64,000 nt of DNA from Phytohabitans suffuscus. Its GTDB lineage: Bacteria > Actinomycetota > Actinomycetes > Mycobacteriales > Micromonosporaceae. Under the pieces are notes generated by a model. It worked only from the letters and a program-made list of their open reading frames with translations. It made no database searches and was not told where the DNA came from. The position numbers were made by a program, and so were the translations under genes. The stretch lies in the NCBI RefSeq assembly GCF_011764565.1, contig NZ_AP022871.1, positions 7,750,320 to 7,814,319 of the forward strand, written 5' to 3'. Below are positions 18,510-28,800 of this stretch, one piece after another (the first letter of the stretch is position 1; each line of letters starts with the position of its first letter).

Positions 18510-20552
18510 TCACCTGGCTTCCACGGGGATGCGTCCGGTGACGCGGGTGCCCTTTCCGAGGGAGGCGTAGACGCGGGTCTGCCCGCCGAGTGCGGAGAGG
18601 CGGTCGTGGATGTTGACCAGGCCGGTGCCGGCGCGTGCGGTGGTCGGGTCGAATCCGGTGCCGTCGTCCTGGATCTGGAAATGGAGCTGGCCGTCGCCGC
18701 CGGCGAGGGTGATGGTCACGGTGGTGGCCTGGCTGTGGCGGATGGCGTTCTGGACGGCTTCGAGGCAGGCGAAGTAGGTGGCCGCTTCGACGGCTCGGGG
18801 GTAGCGGCCGATGCTGTCCGCGGTGACGGTGACCGGGATCGGCAGGTCGCGGGCGTGGGACCGGAGCGCGTCGGTGAGCCCGGCCTGTTCGAGCAGGGGC
18901 GGGTGGAGCCCGCGGGCGAGGGCGCGCAGCGACCGGATGGTGGCTTCGATGTCGTCGCCGATGAGGCCGAGCTCGTTGCTCACGCTCTGGTCGCCGTGGT
19001 GGCCGAGGCGGGCGCGGAGGGCGCCGAGTCGCAGCCGTAGCGAGATGAGCCGGGCCTGGGCGCCGTCGTGGATGTCCCGTTCGAGGCCACGGCGTGCGTG
19101 TTCGTGGGCTTCCACGAGGCGGCGGCGGGAGGCGTGCAGCTCGTCGAGCTGGTCGCGCAGCTGGGTGGTGAGCCGCTCGTTGTGCAGGACGACGCCGAGG
19201 GTGTGTGCGACGTCGTCGAGCAGCTGCGCCGCGTCGGGTACCAGGTCGGCGCGGGCGGTGGCGTAGAGGCGTACCTCGCCGAAGGTCTCGCCGTGGTGCT
19301 GGACGGTCGTGCGGAGCACCGGCGGCTCGGCGGCGGGCAGCTCTGCCGCTGCTTCGTGGGTCAGGTGGACCTCGGCGCGGGCGGCCCCGGTGCTGCGTAC
19401 GAGCAGGTCAGTGACCTCGGTGACGACGTCGGAGGCGGGGGCGACGTTGGCGTGGGCGGCCAGCCGGGACATGACCTCGGTGCGGTCGGTGCGGCGGTGA
19501 AACAGCAGGCGGTCGACGACCGTACGGGTGCGGCGGCGGGCCGGCTCGACGAGCACGGCGACGAACGCGATGGCGACCAGCGGGAGAACCCGGCTGTCGA
19601 CCCGCTGGCCGACCAGGCTCGCCGCCCCGATCACGACGGTCGCGTAGACGGCGGCGACGAGCAGGGACATCGTCGCGGCGACGGCTGCCCGGCCGAGGAC
19701 CGGTTCGAGGTCGTGGAGGCGGTAGCGGGCCACCGCGAGGGCGTAGGCGACGATCAGGAGGTTGAAGCTGACCAGGATGGCCGGCGTCCAGATGTGCTGC
19801 CAGGGGTAGGTGGCGACGGCCACGACGGCGAACGCGACGGCGGCCATCCCGGCCACCTGGAACGGGCGGCGTCCCGGGCCGCGGGCCTGCCGCCACCGGA
19901 TCAGGAGCACGGCGACGCTGGTGGCGACCGCGGCGGCGACCAGCGGGCCGCCGGTGGCGAGCAGGATCAGGACCACCGCCGGAGGCTCCTGCGTGGGCCA
20001 GTCGGCGGTCGGCCAGGCGTCGACGACGAACGCCGCCATGAGCGCGGCTCCGCCGACCGCCGTCGCGGCCAGGACGGGGCGGGTCGCCCGGCCGCGCGGC
20101 GTGCCGTCGGGGAAGGCGAGCAGCAGGACCGTGGCGGCCAGCAGGGGTGCCGGCAGCCACAGCCAGTTGGCCACCCACAGCGGGACCGCGGCGGTGAGCG
20201 GTAGGTCGGCGGGCACGATCAGCTGCGCCAGGTCGCCCAGCGGCTGCGGGAACCCCGCCGACACGAGTGCCACGTCCGCGGCGATCATCACCAGGACGTG
20301 CAGGACGTGGATGGCGCCGACGACCACCAGCACCCGGCCGGCGGTGTTGCCCGGCTGCCGGAGCAGGATCAGCCGGCCCATCCAGAGCAGCACGACCCCG
20401 GACGGCCCGTTCTGGAAGAGGTAGAGCCCGTACATGGCCTCGGCCGGACGGCCGCGCAGGACCATGGCGGCGAAGACCGCCACGACGGCCGCGGTGCCCG
20501 CCACCGCCAGGACGGTCAGGGCCCGCGGCCTTCTCCAGGTCAGCTGCCGCAT
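18510..20552 (-). CDS. NarL-type sensor histidine kinase
   Basis: A 680-residue membrane kinase. About ten hydrophobic segments fill residues 10-320, then a GAF-like region (about 345-450), then HisKA_3 with the phospho-acceptor His-495 in ERDIHDGAQ, and a HATPase domain with N box EAVQNAIRHSQ and G1 box DDGTGFD. The ATG at 20552 is the first in the membrane region. Its likely partner is the response regulator at 21437, separated by a small membrane protein gene on the opposite strand. The stimulus is unknown. Confidence 0.9.
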   Translation of the reverse strand: MRQLTWRRPRALTVLAVAGTAAVVAVFAAMVLRGRPAEAMYGLYLFQNGPSGVVLLWMGRLILLRQPGNTAGRVLVVVGAIHVLHVLVMIAADVALVSAGFPQPLGDLAQLIVPADLPLTAAVPLWVANWLWLPAPLLAATVLLLAFPDGTPRGRATRPVLAATAVGGAALMAAFVVDAWPTADWPTQEPPAVVLILLATGGPLVAAAVATSVAVLLIRWRQARGPGRRPFQVAGMAAVAFAVVAVATYPWQHIWTPAILVSFNLLIVAYALAVARYRLHDLEPVLGRAAVAATMSLLVAAVYATVVIGAASLVGQRVDSRVLPLVAIAFVAVLVEPARRRTRTVVDRLLFHRRTDRTEVMSRLAAHANVAPASDVVTEVTDLLVRSTGAARAEVHLTHEAAAELPAAEPPVLRTTVQHHGETFGEVRLYATARADLVPDAAQLLDDVAHTLGVVLHNERLTTQLRDQLDELHASRRRLVEAHEHARRGLERDIHDGAQARLISLRLRLGALRARLGHHGDQSVSNELGLIGDDIEATIRSLRALARGLHPPLLEQAGLTDALRSHARDLPIPVTVTADSIGRYPRAVEAATYFACLEAVQNAIRHSQATTVTITLAGGDGQLHFQIQDDGTGFDPTTARAGTGLVNIHDRLSALGGQTRVYASLGKGTRVTGRIPVEAR

Positions 20553-20714
20553 GCACCGAGTATCCGTCCGGGACGGCCCGGAGGGTATCGGAGCAGGCCG
20601 AACCATCGGCGGTACGGCTGGCCACACCACCGGTTGGCCGGGCAGCCCCGCTGGTCCGGGTCCGCCGCCGGCGTGAGGCTGACGGGACGTCCGCGACACC
20701 GCAGGAGAGACATC

Positions 20715-21359
20715 ATGAGTATCGACACCTCCGGCTCGATGAGCCCGACCGCGTCCCGTGTGTTCGGCCTGTGCACCATCGCCGCGCCGCTGCTGCTGCT
20801 CGCCAGCACCATCGCCTACACCACCGAGAACGGCATCAACGACGGCGTCGTCGGCGGGGTGATCGGCGTCTGGTCGGTCTTCGCGCTCGCGGTCGGGTTC
20901 GCCGGCATCTACCGGCTCGTCGAAGCCCGCGCGCCGCGCGTCGGCCCGGTCTTCGGCGCACTCGCACTGATCGGCTTCGCCGCCGGTGGGCTGTTCAACC
21001 TCCAGGCCGTGTACCTGGCCGCGTACGGCGACGACCTGCTGACCGACGTCACCGAGGGCGCGCTGCCCGACGTGTCCGCCCTCGTCTTCTTCGCCTTCCT
21101 GCCGTGGGGGTGGCTCGCGCCGGTCACCTTCGTCGCCACCGGCGTCCTGCTCTGGCGTACCCGGATCGTCCCGACCTGGCAGGCCGCCCTGCTCGTGGCC
21201 GGCGGGGTCCTGTTCATCGCCTCCCGCCCGGCCCGCGTCGAACCCCTCGCGATCGCCTGCGACGTCGCGCTCGTGCTGGCCCTCGTCCCGATCGGCTGGT
21301 CGATGCTGGCCCGGCGCCGGGTCGTCGCCGACGTCGTACCGTCGCGCGTGCCGGCCTGA
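20715..21359 (+). CDS. Multi-pass membrane protein, unknown
   Basis: A 214-residue protein with about six transmembrane segments and short loops, and no motif I recognise. The ATG is preceded by caggagag. It lies between the sensor kinase (divergent) and the response regulator (77 bases downstream), so it may be part of the sensing module or a target of it. That link rests on position only. Confidence 0.75.
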   Translation: MSIDTSGSMSPTASRVFGLCTIAAPLLLLASTIAYTTENGINDGVVGGVIGVWSVFALAVGFAGIYRLVEARAPRVGPVFGALALIGFAAGGLFNLQAVYLAAYGDDLLTDVTEGALPDVSALVFFAFLPWGWLAPVTFVATGVLLWRTRIVPTWQAALLVAGGVLFIASRPARVEPLAIACDVALVLALVPIGWSMLARRRVVADVVPSRVPA

Positions 21360-21436
21360 CCACGCCGGACACCATCCGCCGGACCGGGCTCGTGGACGGG
21401 CCGGCGGACGGTCGGTGTACTACGGTGTGGCGAGTC

Positions 21437-22108
21437 ATGGGAATCCGCGTCGTGGTCGCCGAGGACAGCTACCTCATCCGTGAAGGGCTGCGCCTGCTGC
21501 TGGCCACGCAGGAGGGCATCGAGCTGGTCGCCGTCGCGGCCGACCTGACCGAGCTGACCGCCGCGGTCGACGAGCACCGCCCCGACGTGGTCGTCACCGA
21601 CGTCCGGATGCCGCCCGGCGACCAGGACGAGGGCATCCGCTTCGCCGAGTCGCTGACCCGTTCCCACCCCCGGATCGGGGTGGTCGTGCTCTCGCAGCAC
21701 CTCGAACCGGAGTGGGCGCTGCGACTCTTCGCCGCCGGTGCCGCCGCCCGCGCCTACCTGCTCAAGGAACGGGTCGGCGACGCCGCCCAGCTGCGGCAGG
21801 CGATCGAGACCGTCGCGGCCAGCGGCACCTTCCTCGACCCGCTCGTGGTGGAGGCCCTGGTCCAGACCCGGGCCCGGCGGGCGCCCTCACCGCTGGCCCG
21901 GCTGACCCCGCGCGAGCGGGAGGTCCTCTCGCTGATCGCGACCGGACTGTCCAACACCGCCATCACGCACCGGCTCGTGCTGACCGAGCGCGCGGTCGAG
22001 AAGCACATCACCTCGCTGCTGGCCAAGCTGGACCTCGACCCGGACGACACCCACGTCCACCGCCGCGTCCAGGCCGTCCTGCTCTACCTCGCGGCGGCGG
22101 ACGGCTGA
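21437..22108 (+). CDS. NarL/FixJ-type response regulator
   Basis: A 223-residue response regulator. The receiver has acidic residues in VVVAEDSYL, the phospho-acceptor Asp-55 in VVVTDVRMPP and Lys in YLLKERV. The C-terminal LuxR HTH reads LTPREREVLSLIATGLSN with TERAVEKHITSLLAKL. Start ATG at 21437 fits the usual receiver N terminus. It is the expected partner of the HisKA_3 kinase at 18510-20552. Confidence 0.92.
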   Translation: MGIRVVVAEDSYLIREGLRLLLATQEGIELVAVAADLTELTAAVDEHRPDVVVTDVRMPPGDQDEGIRFAESLTRSHPRIGVVVLSQHLEPEWALRLFAAGAAARAYLLKERVGDAAQLRQAIETVAASGTFLDPLVVEALVQTRARRAPSPLARLTPREREVLSLIATGLSNTAITHRLVLTERAVEKHITSLLAKLDLDPDDTHVHRRVQAVLLYLAAADG

Positions 22109-22168
22109 GCCCCGCCGCCCCGACCGCGGGCCACAGCGCCGGCCCACACGCCGGCGGACAGAACTGCG

Positions 22169-22197
22169 GGAGGGGCCGGCGTGGCGCCGGCCCCTCC
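22169..22197. terminator. Strong bidirectional terminator hairpin
   Basis: A perfect 13-base stem (ggaggggccggcg with its complement) and a three-base loop between the convergent response-regulator and PIG-L genes. No long T-run on either side, as is common in G+C-rich actinomycetes. Confidence 0.75.
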
Positions 22198-22223
22198 GTC
22201 TCGCGTGCCCCAGCGGGCTCTGG

Positions 22224-24916
22224 TCAGCGAAGCCGCTGGCCGATGCCCATGGTGGAGTTGCCGGACTGGTAGGAGACCAGCAGGGTGGTGCCGGTCGGGA
22301 GCGCTTCGTCGAGCGGGAGCCAGACGTAGCGCTTGCCGTTGTCGCCGCCCCGGAACGGGACCGTCGACCGCGTGAGGATCCTGCTGCCGTCCCAGACGAA
22401 GAGCTGGGCGGTGCCGTTCTGCTTCGCCTTGAGGTCGACCCCGACGCCGTCGGGACGCTTCGTCACACTGTTGATCTTGAGGGTGTTGGCGGGCAGGGCG
22501 GTCCAGCCGCCGGGGGCGACACCGTCCGCACTGGACTGGAGGATGGTCTGCGGCGAGTTGACGCTCAGCGCCGCCGTGGCCGGGATGATCGGCTCCTTGG
22601 GCGCCGACGGCTGGGTGCTGTAGCCGGCCAGGCGTGCCACGCCCCACCGCCACGGGTCGGCCCGTACGCCGCTCCAGGTGGACCAGCCGACGCGGGTCTG
22701 CGCCGCCAGGTCCTGCGTGTCGGAGTCGTTCACGAGGATGTTCAGGCCCATCCTCTCCGCGTCGATGCCGTCGGGCAGCACGCTGAACGGGACCTTCACC
22801 TCGATCCGGTACCCCGTGTAGGGGTCGCTGGTCACGACCGACGCGACGCTCATGCCGGGCGCGGTCTGCGGGCCGGGGCCCTGGTGGTTGTCCCGCTCGC
22901 GGGCGTAGCACGGCGGGTTGCCGTTCGCCGGGTCCCTCGTGGCCGGGAAGAGCGCCACGTTGAACACCGTCGACGTGTTCGGCGAGCCGCCGCGCGGGTC
23001 GATGCCGAACTCGATGTTGTCGTTGCGCCGGGGCCGCTTGCAGTCCTCCGGCGGCAGCACCGTACCGAGCACGTCGTCCGTGATGTCGAACAGCGCGTAG
23101 ATGGCGTCGTCGGTGTAGGTCAGCTGGGCCGTGCCGGAGATGTCGGTGGCCGGCGCGGCGCTGCCCTCCCAGCGGGTGGAGATGTCGATGACCTCACCGG
23201 TGTACTCGCCGGGTCCGGCGGTGCCGTCGACGGTCGGCGCGGTCGCGGCCTTCGGGACGCTCGTGACCGGCACGATGTTGAGGATGCCGGGCTCGACCGC
23301 GCTGCCGCCGTCGTAGCTGGTCTCGATCTGGACGGGGTACCGGCCGTCGTTCGGCGCGCGGTTGGCGGTCGGCAGCGACGCGTCGCTGTTCGTCACCGTG
23401 AACGTGACCGAGCCGCTCGCGCCGGGCTGCAGGCCGCTGTAGCTCTGCTGCGCCTCCGCCACGGTGAAGCCGGCGGGCACGGTGAGCTTCACCGCGCCGG
23501 ACTGCGCCTGAGTGCTGTGGTTGGTGAGGTCGACGCGGACCGGGCGGGTGCCGCCGCTGGGGATGCTCAGCATCGAGTCGATCAGCGCGTCGAGCGACTG
23601 GACCTCGTTGCGCTCGGTCCACTCGCGGAAGTCACCCACCTCGGGCAGCGGCTCGAGCGTGCCGCGTACCGGGGCGGTGGCCTGCACCAGCGCGGTGTTG
23701 CTGCCGGTGCCGTCCTTCTTGGTGGTCATCAGCGCCCGGAGCCGGAACCGCTGGCCGGCCACCAGGCTCTGCGACGGCGTGACGGTGAACCGGGCGACGG
23801 ACTCGCCGTTCTTCGTGACGGTACCGATGTCGCCGTTGCCCTTGACCGTCCAGCCCGACGGCACGTCGAGCGTCACCCGCGCGCCCGGGATGGCCTGGGT
23901 GGCCCGCACGTGGGTCTTGACCACGAACGGCTGCCCGGCCAGCACCTCCCAGCTCTGCGGGCGCACGTGCACCTCGGTACCGAGGGGAGGCCGCCCTTGG
24001 CGCGGATGCTGGTGCCCTGCAGCGCGGTGGTGCCGCCGAGGTTCGGGTCCGGGTACGGGGTCCGGCTGTCGATCATCGTGAGGCGGTTGCAGCCGATGCT
24101 CGCCGGGTTGCTCTGCGCGTCACCGGTGTCGGCCCAGCCCTGCGAGGCGTACTCGCGGCGCGCCCACACGTTGACCTGGTTCCACCGGGTGCCGTCGTGG
24201 GTGGCCGACTCGTACCCCTGCCAGGTGCCGAAGATGACGTTGGTCGGCTGGGACGGGGTGAAGGTGGTCTCGCAGGCCGGTCCGTTCGAGCTGGTGCCGC
24301 CACCGCCGGACTGGAAGAGGCGGGCGACCCGGAACGGCTTGAGCCCTTCCCTGTTGATCTGCTCGGGGAAGGCCCTGGGGTCGGCCGCCGCGTAGAACGC
24401 CTCGACGGCGAGCATCGCGGCTTCCTGGTGGTTTCCGTGGTTGCCCTGCGTCGCCGACGGGTTCATCGTGATGATGACCTCGGGCTTGGTGGTCCGGATG
24501 GTCCGCACGATGCGCGACAGCGAGTTCTGGTAGCCCCAGATCTGCTCGGACAGCGGCGCGCTCGCGGTGTAGTAGAAGTCGAGCGCGTCGAGGTTGTAGA
24601 CGTTCTTCACGCCCGCCCAGCCGACCGCGCGCCGCTCCTCGGCCTCGCGCAGGATGCCGAGCGCCGGCCCTTCTTCGAGGCCGACCGCGTTGCCGCCGCC
24701 CTCACCGCGGGTCATCGTGATGACGCCCGCCTTCATGTCGTGGGTCTCGTTCCAGTAGCCGAACATGCCGAGCTGCCCGGCCTCGTCGTCCGGGTGGGCG
24801 CCGATGAACATGATGTCGAGGTCGATCGGTTGGTTCGCTTTGGCCTGCACGGGGCTGGCCAGCCCCGCCAGCAGCAGGCCGCACGTGGCGATCACGGCTT
24901 TGGCGCGCCATCTCAT
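22224..24916 (-). CDS. Secreted PIG-L deacetylase, multidomain (frameshifted)
   Basis: About 897 residues. A signal peptide (1-27, ending PVQAKA) precedes a PIG-L/LmbE deacetylase domain with zinc motif AHPDDE at 40-45 and second ligand motif GNHGNHQ; these enzymes remove acetyl groups from N-acetylglucosaminyl compounds. After about residue 310 come an NPCBM-associated/NEW3-like beta region (ARVTLDVPSGWTV, SVTFTVTNSD) and a DOMON/CBM9-like carbohydrate-binding region (DNIEFGIDPRGGSPN). The frame breaks at the G-run 23984-23987; one added base joins it. Divergent from a ROK repressor and sugar-type importer, implying extracellular processing of an amino-sugar compound that is then imported. 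Confidence 0.85.
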
Positions 24917-25170
24917 ATGGGCATACCTCTTCGTGTGGAGGACGGGGTACCAGGGGGCCGGCGCCCGGCGGAGCGCCTCGGCGGCCGGTTAATTCGGAAT
25001 AGAAAAATTCCCATGCGCGGGCGGTGTCGACCCGCGCGTGCGGTCCGCGTCCGGAGGTGGCCGGCGCGGTATGTCACAGCGCCACGGCGCACCCCGTTGG
25101 CGCTGGAAGGACCTTCGAGCCGTAACGCTAAAGATCACCTCGGAGAGCCGTCAATACCCGTCTGGGCACT

Positions 25171-25189
25171 TTCTTCGCTAAGCAAAGAA
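25171..25189. promoter_or_regulatory. ROK operator 1
   Basis: Nineteen-base palindrome ttcttcgct-a-agcaaagaa with one mismatch. The twelve bases cactttcttcgc around it recur exactly at the second site 135 bases downstream, so the two are probably bound by the same regulator, most likely the ROK protein encoded beside them. Confidence 0.6.
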
Positions 25190-25293
25190 TCATGCTCGGT
25201 CAGGGCCCGAACCATCGGGTATGTCCGGCTTGACGCCTATGTGGACTAGGAGAAGTACGAGGTCAGCGCGGTTCACCGAGATCATTTCGTGAC

Positions 25294-25329
25294 TTGACCC
25301 AGCCACTTTCTTCGCACTAGTAAGAAAGC
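25294..25329 (+). promoter_or_regulatory. ROK promoter with operator 2, leaderless start
   Basis: TTGACC (25294-25299) and TAGTAA (25318-25323) are 18 bases apart, placing transcription start at about the A of the ATG at 25330. The message would therefore be leaderless, and there is no good RBS. The inverted repeat ctttctt-N9-aagaaag (25306-25328) covers the spacer and -10 box, an ideal position for autorepression. Confidence 0.5.
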
Positions 25330-26483
25330 ATGATCACCGAGGGGAAGACGCCGACCAGCCCGGTCAGCCGGGAGCGGTCGCGTGAGATCAAGCGCCAGTC
25401 GGTGATCACGGCTGCCCGGCAGGCCCGCCTGCTGTCCCGCGTCGACCTGGCCGAACGCACCGGGCTGCCGGCCGCGACGCTGACCGCCCTCGTACGCGAG
25501 CTGATCGCCGAGGGCTACCTGATCGAGCGGGGCCCGGCCGCGCAGACCACCGGCCGCCCGCGGGCGATGCTCGAGTTCAACCCGCGCGCCGAGCTTGTCG
25601 CGGCCGTCTCCCTGGAACCCCCGCGGATCACCTGCGAGATCGCCGACAGCAACGGCACGGTGATCGCGCACCGCACGTCCCGGCTCGGCGGCGACGTGGT
25701 CGAGACGGCCTGCCAGTTCGTCGCGGAGCTGGTCGCCGACAGCCGGCCGGCGCTGTGCGGCGTCGCGATCGCGGTACCCGGGTCTCCTCGGACGGCGCGG
25801 TCCGGCTGGCGCCCTCGGTCGGCCTCGTCGAGGCGGAGCCGATCGGCCAGTCCGTGCAGCGCGAGCTGGGCGTGCCGGTGGTCGTCGACAACGACGTCAA
25901 CCTCATGGCCGCGGGGGAGCGGGTGGCCGGCGCCGGCAAGGACGTCGACGACCTGTTGCTGCTGCACGTCGCCGACGGGATCGGCGCCGGGCTCATCCTC
26001 GACGGCAAGGTGCGCCGGGGCGCGAGCGGCGCGGCCGGTGAGGTCGGCTTCCTCCCGCTGGACCCCGAGCCGGCCCCCGCGTACGGCGGCGTCGGGCCCT
26101 TCGAGGCGCGGTGGTCGGCCAACGCCATCGCCGAACGGGTCGTCGCCCTGCACCCCGGCCGGCGCCCCGAGGCACCGGTCAGCGAGCTGATCGAGCTCGC
26201 CGACACCTCTGCCGCGGCCCGTGCCTACCTCGACGAGGTGCTGCACGCCTGGGCCCGGCTCATCGTCACCTGCGCCTGCGTCGTCGACCCGGGCCGGGTA
26301 CTGCTCAGCGGCGCGGCGGCCCAGCTCGACGACGCGGCGCTGGCAAAGATCCAGAACCTGGTCTCCGCCAAGGCGCCCGCCGCGACGGAGGTGCGGCGGG
26401 CAGTGCTCGGAGGCCAGGCGGTGCTGCACGGCGCGATCAGCTATGCCCTGTCGGCCGCGGTACGCCTCCCCGCCCTCACCTGA
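25330..26483 (+). CDS. ROK-family transcriptional repressor (frameshifted)
   Basis: About 384 residues. An N-terminal winged helix (residues 17-75: RQARLLSRVDLAERTGLPAA, TGRPRAML) precedes a ROK sugar-kinase-like domain with VVVDNDVNLMAAGE and GASGAAGEVGFLPL. Such NagC/XylR-type repressors are released by a sugar or phosphosugar. The frame breaks at the G-run 25780-25782; one added G gives AVPGVSSDGAV. The usual CxCGxxGC zinc signature of ROK proteins is not evident. It probably controls itself, the divergent deacetylase and the importer operon that follows. Confidence 0.85.
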
Positions 26484-26561
26484 CCGATAACCGCCGCAAA
26501 CCGAATATCCAGCGCAACCGACTACACCCCCCCGATCTCCTTCTGCGAAGCGGAGGTACCC

Positions 26562-27620
26562 ATGAGACGTCGCCTGGCTCTCAGCATCGCGCTCGGCGCG
26601 ATGGTCGCCAGCCTGGCCGCGTGTGGCGGCGACAGTGACGAGACCGAGACCCCGGCCGGCGGCGCCGCCCCGGCGGAGAAGATCGTCGTCTACAGCGCCC
26701 GCGACAAGAAGGTCACCGACTACGTCGTCGAGCAGTTCGTCGCCAAGCACCCCGAGTACAAGGACAAGGTCGAGGTGCTCAACATGGGCGCCCAGGAGGT
26801 GCTGGAGCGCACCCGCGCCGAGAAGGCCAACCCGCAGGGGTCGGTCTGGTGGGGCGGCACCCAGCAGGGCCTGTCCAGCGGTGCCGACGAGGACCTGCTC
26901 GAGGCGTGGCAGCCGACCTTCGCCGCCCAGATGGACGCCCGGTACAAGGACGCGCAGGGCCGCTGGTTCGGCGAGATCCTGCTGCCCGAGGTCATCATGT
27001 ACAACAACAAGGCGATCCCGGCCGACCAGGCGCCGAAGGACTGGGACGAGCTGATCGACCCGAAGTGGAAGGACAAGGTCATCATCCGCGACGTGCCGGC
27101 CTCCGGCACCATGCGGTCGATCTACGCCTCGATGATCCAGCGCCTGTCGCCGGACGGCAGCAACCCGCAGCCCGGCTACGACTGGCTCAAGAAGCTCGAC
27201 GCCAACACCGTCGAGTACGCCGCCAACCCCGCCGACCTCTACCTCAAGATGTCCCGCGAGCAGGGCGTGCTCAGCGCCTGGAACCTGCAGGACATCCTGC
27301 TGCAGTCCGAGCAGTCCAACATGCCGTTCGGGTTCGTGATGCCGGCGTCCGGCGCTCCGGTCCTGGTCGACGGCGTCGCCGTCATCAAGGGCGGCAACTC
27401 CGCGGGCGCCAGGACCTTCCTCGAGTTCATCTTCGACGGAACGCTGCGGGCCAACCTGGCCAAGGACTACTTCCAGATCCCGGCCGTGGCGATCTCGGAG
27501 CAGCCGGAGTGGCTGGCCAACCTCAACCTCAAGCCGATGGACGTCGACTGGGACGTCATCGCCAAGAACGAGACCGACTGGATCAACCACTGGAACGCCG
27601 AGATCAAGAACAAGGGCTGA
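26562..27620 (+). CDS. Fe/phosphonate-type ABC solute-binding lipoprotein
   Basis: A 352-residue binding protein with a lipobox (SLAAC, Cys-21). The mature part starts KIVVYSARDKKVTDYVVEQF and shows YNNKAIPADQAPKDWDELIDPKWKDKV, the pattern of the FbpA/PhnS/PotD-like group (iron, 2-aminoethylphosphonate, polyamine or sugar-phosphate ligands). The two adjacent Tyr residues that bind ferric iron in FbpA are not apparent, so an organic ligand is favoured. RBS ggagg precedes the ATG. First gene after the ROK repressor. Confidence 0.9.
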   Translation: MRRRLALSIALGAMVASLAACGGDSDETETPAGGAAPAEKIVVYSARDKKVTDYVVEQFVAKHPEYKDKVEVLNMGAQEVLERTRAEKANPQGSVWWGGTQQGLSSGADEDLLEAWQPTFAAQMDARYKDAQGRWFGEILLPEVIMYNNKAIPADQAPKDWDELIDPKWKDKVIIRDVPASGTMRSIYASMIQRLSPDGSNPQPGYDWLKKLDANTVEYAANPADLYLKMSREQGVLSAWNLQDILLQSEQSNMPFGFVMPASGAPVLVDGVAVIKGGNSAGARTFLEFIFDGTLRANLAKDYFQIPAVAISEQPEWLANLNLKPMDVDWDVIAKNETDWINHWNAEIKNKG

Positions 27621-27629
27621 CCGCCGAAG

Positions 27630-27655
27630 GCCGGGCCGTCGCGAGGCGGCCCGGC
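27630..27655 (+). promoter_or_regulatory. Stem-loop between binding protein and ATPase genes
   Basis: Perfect nine-base stem gccgggccg/cggcccggc with an eight-base loop, 10 bases after the binding-protein stop. In importer operons such a structure usually stabilises or partly terminates the message so that the binding protein is made in excess. Confidence 0.6.
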
Positions 27656-27714
27656 CCGCCGGCGAGCGTGACCGGCACGGCCCGGGGCGGCCCGGCAGTG
27701 AGTGTGGAGGACAG

Positions 27715-28800
27715 ATGATCGACGTCGAGCTCGAATCGGTGAGCAAGCGCTTCGCCCGCACCGGCGACGCCGCCGCCGTCGACGACGTCACCCTCACCAT
27801 CGGCGCGGGCGAGTTCTTCACGCTCCTCGGGCCGAGTGGATGCGGCAAGACGACCACGCTGCGCATGGTCGCCGGGTTCTACTTTCCCAGCGCGGGCCAC
27901 ATCCGCTTCGGCGGGCAGGACGTCACCCGGATGGCGCCGAACAAGCGGGACACCGGCATGGTGTTCCAGAACTACGCGCTCTTCCCGCACATGACCGTGG
28001 CGCAGAACGTCGCGTACGGCCTCAAGGTCCGCAAGGTGTCCCGCGCCGACGCGGCCCGCCGGGTGGCGGAGGCGCTCGCCGAGGTGCACCTCGACGGGTA
28101 CGGGCCGCGCCGCATCGACCAGCTCTCCGGCGGCCAGCAGCAGCGGGTCGCGCTGGCCCGCGCGCTGGTGATCCGGCCGCGCATGCTGCTGCTCGACGAG
28201 CCACTGTCCAACTTGGACGCCAAGCTGCGCGAGGAGACCCGTACCGAGATCCGCCGGATCCAGCGGGAGTCCGGCACCACGTCGATCTACGTGACCCACG
28301 ACCAGGCCGAGGCGATGGCCATGTCCGACCGCATCGCGGTGATGGAGTCCGGCCGGGTACAGCAGGTCGGCACGCCCCGCGAGGTCTACCACCAGCCCGC
28401 CAACGCGTTCGTGGCCCGCTTCATCGGCCGCAGCAACGTCCTGTCGCTGCCGGTCGCCACCGCCGAGGCGAACCGGGTCGAGGTGGCGCTCCCCGGCGGC
28501 GGCCACGTGTTCGCCGGCGCGCCCGAGGGGCACGGCCTGGGCGCGGGCGACACCGCGCTGGTCTCGGCCCGCCCCGAACACGTCACGGTGGTGAGCGCCA
28601 CCGCGACCGGCGCCCTGCGTGGCCGGGTCACCGCGGTGGAGTTCACCGGCATGACCACGCACCTCACGCTCGACGTCGATACCGGCGGCGCCGAGACCCG
28701 GATGACCGTCGCGGCCGTCGACACGCCGGACCGGATCGGCGCCGGCGACCGGGTCGGGCTGCGCCTGCCCGCCGAGCGGCTGTGGGTGGTACGACCGTGA
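27715..28800 (+). CDS. ABC importer ATPase (PotA/FbpC-like)
   Basis: A 361-residue ATPase: Walker A GPSGCGKTT, signature QLSGGQQQRVALARAL, Walker B LLLDEPLSNLD, switch His in YVTHDQAEAM, and a C-terminal TOBE-type domain (about 285-360). The length and TOBE domain match the spermidine/iron/phosphonate group, in keeping with the binding protein. Its stop overlaps the GTG of the permease gene. Confidence 0.93.
   Translation: MIDVELESVSKRFARTGDAAAVDDVTLTIGAGEFFTLLGPSGCGKTTTLRMVAGFYFPSAGHIRFGGQDVTRMAPNKRDTGMVFQNYALFPHMTVAQNVAYGLKVRKVSRADAARRVAEALAEVHLDGYGPRRIDQLSGGQQQRVALARALVIRPRMLLLDEPLSNLDAKLREETRTEIRRIQRESGTTSIYVTHDQAEAMAMSDRIAVMESGRVQQVGTPREVYHQPANAFVARFIGRSNVLSLPVATAEANRVEVALPGGGHVFAGAPEGHGLGAGDTALVSARPEHVTVVSATATGALRGRVTAVEFTGMTTHLTLDVDTGGAETRMTVAAVDTPDRIGAGDRVGLRLPAERLWVVRP

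Larger units (their letters stand above)
24917..25329. promoter_or_regulatory. Divergent control region PIG-L / ROK operon
   Basis: This 413-base region has no gene. It is less G+C-rich than its surroundings and carries several inverted repeats: ggaat/attcc near 24996-25011, gaagg-a-ccttc near 25107-25117, and two ctttctt-type operators described separately. It must hold promoters for the secreted deacetylase (minus strand, RBS agagg before the ATG at 24916) and for the repressor and importer operon (plus strand). Confidence 0.65.
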